NCBI GenBank assembly: GCA_904420235.1
Contig: CAJFUS010000066.1
Coordinates: 1 to 14,118, forward strand
DNA from: Candidatus Neoanaerotignum tabaqchaliae
GTDB lineage: Bacteria; Bacillota; Clostridia; Lachnospirales; Anaerotignaceae
Length of the DNA stretch: 14,118 bases
Reading direction: 5' to 3'
Shown here: positions 13,941-14,118 of the stretch, one piece after another
Layout: each line of letters starts with the position of its first letter
How positions within the stretch are numbered: the stretch's first letter is position 1
Made by a program: the position numbers and the translations under genes
The notes under the pieces: model-generated
Seen by the model: the letters and a program-made list of their open reading frames with translations, nothing else
Database searches by the model: none
Told to the model about the DNA's origin: nothing

Positions 13941-14118
13941 AACAAGCCTCCTTATGAAATTAACTTTATATAAGTTTTTTACTTACGCTGTTATATTAAA
14001 ATTAAGCGCGATATATATTATAATTAGTATAAAAACTTATTATATTCTAATTTTAATTACGTTAATAAAACATAAAGTTTTACATTAAATTCTAACCGCT
14101 AAACTTTATTCCATAAAA
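13941..14118. other. AT-rich upstream region at the window edge
   Basis: Very AT-rich sequence upstream of the small minus-strand gene. A TATAAT-like -10 occurs (around 14020, minus strand) without a convincing -35. No other gene or fold is visible. Confidence 0.5.

Overview
The window looks like chromosomal DNA from a low-GC Firmicute, most likely a gut-type Clostridia (Lachnospiraceae-like). The signs are AT-rich intergenic DNA, strong AGGAGG-type ribosome binding sites, heavy AUA and AGA/AGG codon use, a T-box leader, ECF-type vitamin uptake, and a formate-tetrahydrofolate ligase (Fhs) with a separate FchA-type cyclohydrolase. Nothing in it looks like a phage, transposon or CRISPR array.

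Layout. (a) 1-1569, plus strand: the 3' part of a large coiled-coil, probably exported protein, ending at a perfect bidirectional terminator (1613-1641). (b) 1643-4737, minus strand: promoter, tryptophan-type T-box leader, then trpX-trpY-trpZ (lipoprotein, permease, ATPase). The specifier reads TGG, which supports tryptophan as the cargo. (c) 4798-7262, minus strand: a polar amino acid ABC importer (lipoprotein, permease, ATPase) with a good sigma-A-type promoter and an intercistronic terminator just after the lipoprotein gene. (d) About 440 bp of AT-rich DNA with nothing recognised. (e) 7737-13057, minus strand: a one-carbon and vitamin cluster in the order panB, fhs, folD, a large structured RNA, folT, fchA, terminator. 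(f) 13254-13700, plus strand: a small XRE-type regulator preceded by palindromes. (g) 13710-13940, minus strand: a small unknown gene converging on the regulator.

The one-carbon cluster is coherent. Fhs charges tetrahydrofolate with formate, FchA interconverts 10-formyl- and 5,10-methenyl-THF, FolD interconverts methenyl- and methylene-THF, PanB spends methylene-THF on ketopantoate, and FolT is the substrate-binding subunit for folate uptake. FolD appears to have lost both residues needed for its own cyclohydrolase activity (Lys to Ala and Gln to Phe at aligned positions), which explains the separate fchA.

The least explained parts are RNA. A roughly 290-nt, multi-branched RNA lies between folD and folT, and its G-U pairs show it is read on the minus strand. 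The fhs-folD gap can form two mutually exclusive pairings, one of which covers the folD ribosome binding site. The panB leader holds two back-to-back stem-loops. Identities are from sequence recognition only; no searches were run.
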